From Bradyrhizobium sp. CB1717 (GTDB taxonomy: Bacteria; Pseudomonadota; Alphaproteobacteria; Rhizobiales; Xanthobacteraceae), in contig NZ_CP121666.1 in NCBI RefSeq assembly GCF_029714325.1, positions 3,968,001 to 4,032,000 on the forward strand: a stretch of DNA of 64,000 bases, read 5' to 3'. The position numbers and the translations under genes are program-made. A model generated the notes under the pieces. That model searched no databases and was not told where the DNA came from. It saw only the letters and a list, made by a program, of their open reading frames with translations. Positions 61,350 through 64,000 of this stretch are shown here, piece after piece; the stretch's first letter is position 1, and each line of letters starts with the position of its first letter.

Positions 61350-62318
61350 ATGTCGATGGACAACAAGCAGCAAGGCCGCATCCCCGCCACTTTCCTTGGT
61401 GTCCCGGCAGCCGGACAACAGGCGTTGTCCGGCGCCGATATCGTGATCTTCGGCGCAGCCGAGGCGACGCCGCACTTGCCGGGCCAGGCCAGCCATGCAG
61501 CTCGTGCGCCTTCCGCCCTTCGCGACAGCACACGGTCGATCGCGTCAGATCCGTTGCGGTGGGATTTCGATCAGGATGGACCTCTGCTCTCGCCCGAACT
61601 GCGTGTGGTCGATCTTGGTGATCTCGCAACGAGCCCGGCAACGCCGTTGGAGAACCGTGCAGCGATCACTGCCACGACGGTGTCCATTGTGAAGGCCGGG
61701 GCCGTGCCCGTGCTGCTCGGCGGTGACGATTCCGTCCCGATTCCCTTCTTCGCCGCTTTCCAGCCCTGCGGTCCCGTCACCATCCTGCAGATCGACGCAC
61801 ATCTCGACTGGCGCGACGAGCGTGGTGGTCTCAAGCACACATTCTCGAGCACGATGCGCCGCGCCAGCGAAATGCCGTGGGTCGAGCGGATCATCCAGGT
61901 CGGGCAACGCGGTGTCGGCGGCTCGCGCGCCGGTGATCTTGCTGACGCGCGCGCATGGGGTGTGCATTTGTTCGACGCCGCATCGGTGCGGCGGCATGGC
62001 GTGCAGCCGATCGTCGAGCAGGTCGTGCCGGGCAGCCGCTGTATCGTCACACTCGACTGCGATGGCCTTGATCCCGGCGTGATCCCTGCGGTGCTCGTTC
62101 CCCAGCCCGGTGGCCTCGGCTATCTCGACGTCGTCGAGCTGCTACATGGCGTTGCCGGGCGCGCGAGGATCGTAGGCTTTGACCTCGTGGAATTGGTGCC
62201 CGATGCTGATGTCAGAGGCCTTGGCGTCCTCGCGGCATCCCGTATCTTCTGCGTCGCCCTGGGATGCATCGGACGTCAGCAGTTGGCGTCAAGGGAACGC
62301 CGCCCGGCAGCGGGGTGA
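61350..62318 (+). CDS. Agmatinase/arginase family hydrolase
   Basis: A 322-residue ureohydrolase. Two of the manganese motifs are intact: DAHLD at 149-153 and TLDCDGLDP with D236 and D238. The first, usually GGDHS, reads GGDDS at 124-128, so D127 replaces the first His ligand. The rest of the fold, for example QIDAHLDWRDE and MRRASEMPWV, resembles a rhizobial subgroup (from memory). Such enzymes hydrolyse guanidino compounds such as agmatine, arginine or guanidinobutyrate to urea plus an amine. ATG 61350 or 61356 may be the start; no strong Shine-Dalgarno. It faces a convergent transporter/racemase operon. Confidence 0.85.
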   Translation: MSMDNKQQGRIPATFLGVPAAGQQALSGADIVIFGAAEATPHLPGQASHAARAPSALRDSTRSIASDPLRWDFDQDGPLLSPELRVVDLGDLATSPATPLENRAAITATTVSIVKAGAVPVLLGGDDSVPIPFFAAFQPCGPVTILQIDAHLDWRDERGGLKHTFSSTMRRASEMPWVERIIQVGQRGVGGSRAGDLADARAWGVHLFDAASVRRHGVQPIVEQVVPGSRCIVTLDCDGLDPGVIPAVLVPQPGGLGYLDVVELLHGVAGRARIVGFDLVELVPDADVRGLGVLAASRIFCVALGCIGRQQLASRERRPAAG

Positions 62319-63056
62319 CTAGGCTTCGGGTTGGAACAGTGAGAACGGCCCGGAGTAGGTCTTCGGCCGCGGCGCCGCGTAGGGGCCGAGCCGCGACGTT
62401 GTCAGCCCCAGCCGCACCAGCGACTCCGCCAGCGTCACCGCGGCGGCGACGCCGTCGACCACAGGCAGGCCGTGGGTTACGGCAAGCTCAGCTGCGAGAT
62501 CGGCCATGCCGGCGCAGCCGAGCACGATGGCCTCGGCACGATCGTCACGGATGGCGGCGGTGATCTCCGCCGAGATCTTGCCGAGCGCGTCGGTGTTGCG
62601 CTCCTCGAGCGCGAGCACCGGGACCTCGGCGGCACGGACGCGGGTGCAGCGCTCGGCGAGGCCATACTTCTTCAGATTATGTTCGATCGGCACGATGGAG
62701 ACACCGAGCGTCGTCACGACGGCAAAGCGCGCTGAGATCAGGCTCGCCATGTGGAAGCCGGCCTCACCGATGCCGATCACCGGCGCTTTGGCGGCGGCGC
62801 GCGCGGCATCCAAGCCGGTATCGTCGAAGCAGGCGATGATGTGGGCATGCGCGCCCTCGCGATCGGCCTCGCGGATGCAGCCGAGCATGCCGGGGACCGC
62901 AAAAGCCTCGTCGTAAAAGCCCTCGATCGAGACCGGGCCCATCGCGGGCTGGCGCGCATCGATGACGGTGTCGGGCAGGGCAACGCTGCGTGCCGCAGCG
63001 GCGATCTTCGCCGTCATCGACGCCGTTGTATTGGGATTGACGACGTGAATCCGCAT
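62319..63056 (-). CDS. Asp/Glu/hydantoin racemase family protein
   Basis: A 245-residue cofactor-independent racemase fold. The family motif VVNPNTTASM is at residues 6-15. The two catalytic cysteines fit C76 (IIACFDDTGLD) and C181 (VLGCAGMADL). Members racemise hydantoins, aspartate or glutamate, or act as maleate isomerases. It starts 4 nt after the stop of the PotC-like permease, so is part of that operon. ATG 63056 is preferred to an upstream in-frame start that lies within the permease gene. Confidence 0.9.
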   Translation of the reverse strand: MRIHVVNPNTTASMTAKIAAAARSVALPDTVIDARQPAMGPVSIEGFYDEAFAVPGMLGCIREADREGAHAHIIACFDDTGLDAARAAAKAPVIGIGEAGFHMASLISARFAVVTTLGVSIVPIEHNLKKYGLAERCTRVRAAEVPVLALEERNTDALGKISAEITAAIRDDRAEAIVLGCAGMADLAAELAVTHGLPVVDGVAAAVTLAESLVRLGLTTSRLGPYAAPRPKTYSGPFSLFQPEA

Positions 63057-63060
63057 CAGA

Positions 63061-63939
63061 TCAGACGAGCCCTTTGCCGGCGTCCGAGCCCTTGGCCGCC
63101 TGCCGCTTGTTGAGCACGTGGATGGTGCCGAGCGCAAGCGTGATCACTGTGAACGAGACGGCCGAGATCACGGTGCCGAGCGCGTAGATGTCGGGGTTGG
63201 TCACGGTGGTGGTGAGACCCTGGAGATCGAGCGGCAATGTATTCACCGCGCCGATCGCCTGGCTGGAGCGCGCCAGTTCGTCCCAGGACAGCGTGAAGCC
63301 GAACAGGCCGATACCGATCACCGAGGGCAGGATGATCGGCAGCACGACATGACGGAAGGTCTGCCACGGCGTCGCTCCGAGATCGCGCGCGGCTTCTTCC
63401 AGCCGCGGATCGAAGCGGTTGAAGATCGCGAACATGATCAAAAGCCCGAACGGCAGCGTCCAGGTCAGGTGCGCGCCGAGGCCTGAGGTGAGCAGGCCCA
63501 TCGAGGTCTCGAAATTCTCGTTCCAGTGTGCCTTGATCAGATCGTCGATGATGCGGAATTCAAGCGAGATGCCGAGCGAGGTGATGATCGATGGCACGAT
63601 CAGGCTCGCGATCGCCGAATAGAACAGGATGCTCTGCGCCTTGAATTTTCTGCGGAAGGCCATGCCGGCGGCGACCGACAGCACGACGGTGACGATCATC
63701 ACGATCACGCCGAGCAGCAGCGAGCGGCGGAAGGCCGCGCCGAGATCGACGATGCCGGTGCCCTGAAACAGCTTTGCGATCCAGAAGGTCGATACGCCGT
63801 TCATCGGGAAGGTGAGGCCGCCCTGCGGCCCCTGGAACGACAGCACGTAGATCGCGATCATCGGCCCGTAGAGAAACAGCACATAGGCCGCGAAGAAGAC
63901 CGCGAGCACGTAGAAAGAGCGCGGACGTCCTTCCTTCAT
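63061..63939 (-). CDS. ABC transporter permease (PotC-like)
   Basis: A 292-residue inner-membrane permease with six helices. The E-A-A loop is EEAARDLGATPWQTFRHVVL, and helix 1 is YVLAVFFAAYVLFLYGPMIA, in the pattern of PotC/spermidine-putrescine permeases. It presumably pairs with the PotB-like permease whose C-terminus is at the right edge. Substrate in this subfamily may be polyamines or other small molecules; the linked racemase suggests a hydantoin or amino-acid substrate (inference). Overlap-free start at ATG 63939, 2 nt after the PotB-like stop. Confidence 0.93.
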   Translation of the reverse strand: MKEGRPRSFYVLAVFFAAYVLFLYGPMIAIYVLSFQGPQGGLTFPMNGVSTFWIAKLFQGTGIVDLGAAFRRSLLLGVIVMIVTVVLSVAAGMAFRRKFKAQSILFYSAIASLIVPSIITSLGISLEFRIIDDLIKAHWNENFETSMGLLTSGLGAHLTWTLPFGLLIMFAIFNRFDPRLEEAARDLGATPWQTFRHVVLPIILPSVIGIGLFGFTLSWDELARSSQAIGAVNTLPLDLQGLTTTVTNPDIYALGTVISAVSFTVITLALGTIHVLNKRQAAKGSDAGKGLV

Positions 63940-63941
63940 GC

Positions 63942-64000
63942 TCAGAGCTCCTTCTTGATGTCGACGATGCGCGACATCATGGTGATGATGAGGAAGGTGA
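63942..64000 (-). CDS. ABC transporter permease (PotB-like), partial at right edge
   Basis: Only the last 18 or so residues are inside the window; they read TFLIITMMSRIVDIKKEL and end with TGA at 63944-63942. This hydrophobic-then-charged end is typical of PotB-type permeases, and it directly precedes the PotC-like gene. The gene continues past 64000. Confidence 0.8.
   Translation of the reverse strand, partial: TFLIITMMSRIVDIKKEL

Overview
The window looks like chromosomal DNA of an alphaproteobacterium of the Bradyrhizobium group (inference). The grounds are uniformly high GC, usg and DUF3126 genes, an Anbu-type peptidase cluster, several oligopeptide transport and peptidase genes, and many short palindromic intergenic repeats of a kind I associate with Bradyrhizobium genomes. 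There is no phage, transposase, integrase, CRISPR array, rRNA or plasmid function. The only tRNA seen is tRNA-Leu(UAA) at about 44.3 kb.

Layout. 0-6.5 kb: usg, a TPR/O-GlcNAc-transferase-like protein, a cupin protein, a CNT nucleoside transporter and an MFS exporter. 6.6-13.4 kb: an SDR oxidoreductase, then the Anbu peptidase set on the minus strand (ATP-grasp, alpha-E, transglutaminase, Anbu), split by an AhpD-like protein and a flavin monooxygenase-like protein. 13.6-20.5 kb: housekeeping and detoxification genes (CinA-like, xanthine phosphoribosyltransferase, MetE-C-like methyltransferase, GST, DsbA-like isomerase, quinone reductase, enoyl-CoA hydratase). 20.6-35.2 kb: a peptide and amino-acid catabolic locus. 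It holds an amidase, two M20 peptidases, an M81 (MlrC-like) peptidase, a Dpp-type ABC transporter (B, C and fused D-F), two nearly identical tandem substrate-binding proteins, and a D-amino-acid dehydrogenase-like flavoprotein behind a tandem glycine riboswitch.

35.4-50.2 kb is rich in polytopic membrane proteins resembling GT-C glycosyltransferases (one GT39-like, two tandem GT87-like, two others), with an MFS drug exporter, the tRNA, a lipoprotein, an FAD monooxygenase with a small zinc protein, and several orphan proteins. 50.4-57.1 kb: cysE, DUF3126, and a three-gene redox operon (molybdopterin oxidoreductase, seven-iron ferredoxin, adrenodoxin-reductase-type reductase) diverging from an AraC regulator, then a cupin. 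57.3-61 kb: small membrane, secreted and regulatory proteins including a gamma carbonic anhydrase and an RMF/CrpP-like peptide. 61.3-64 kb: an agmatinase-family enzyme facing an operon of polyamine-type ABC permeases and an Asp/Glu/hydantoin racemase; this operon runs off the right edge.

Five repeat families (A-E) occur as inverted-repeat elements, several of them inside apparent operons. The most notable items are the glycine riboswitch controlling a DadA-like enzyme within a peptide-scavenging locus, the interrupted Anbu cluster, and the uncharacterised molybdenum/ferredoxin/reductase module.
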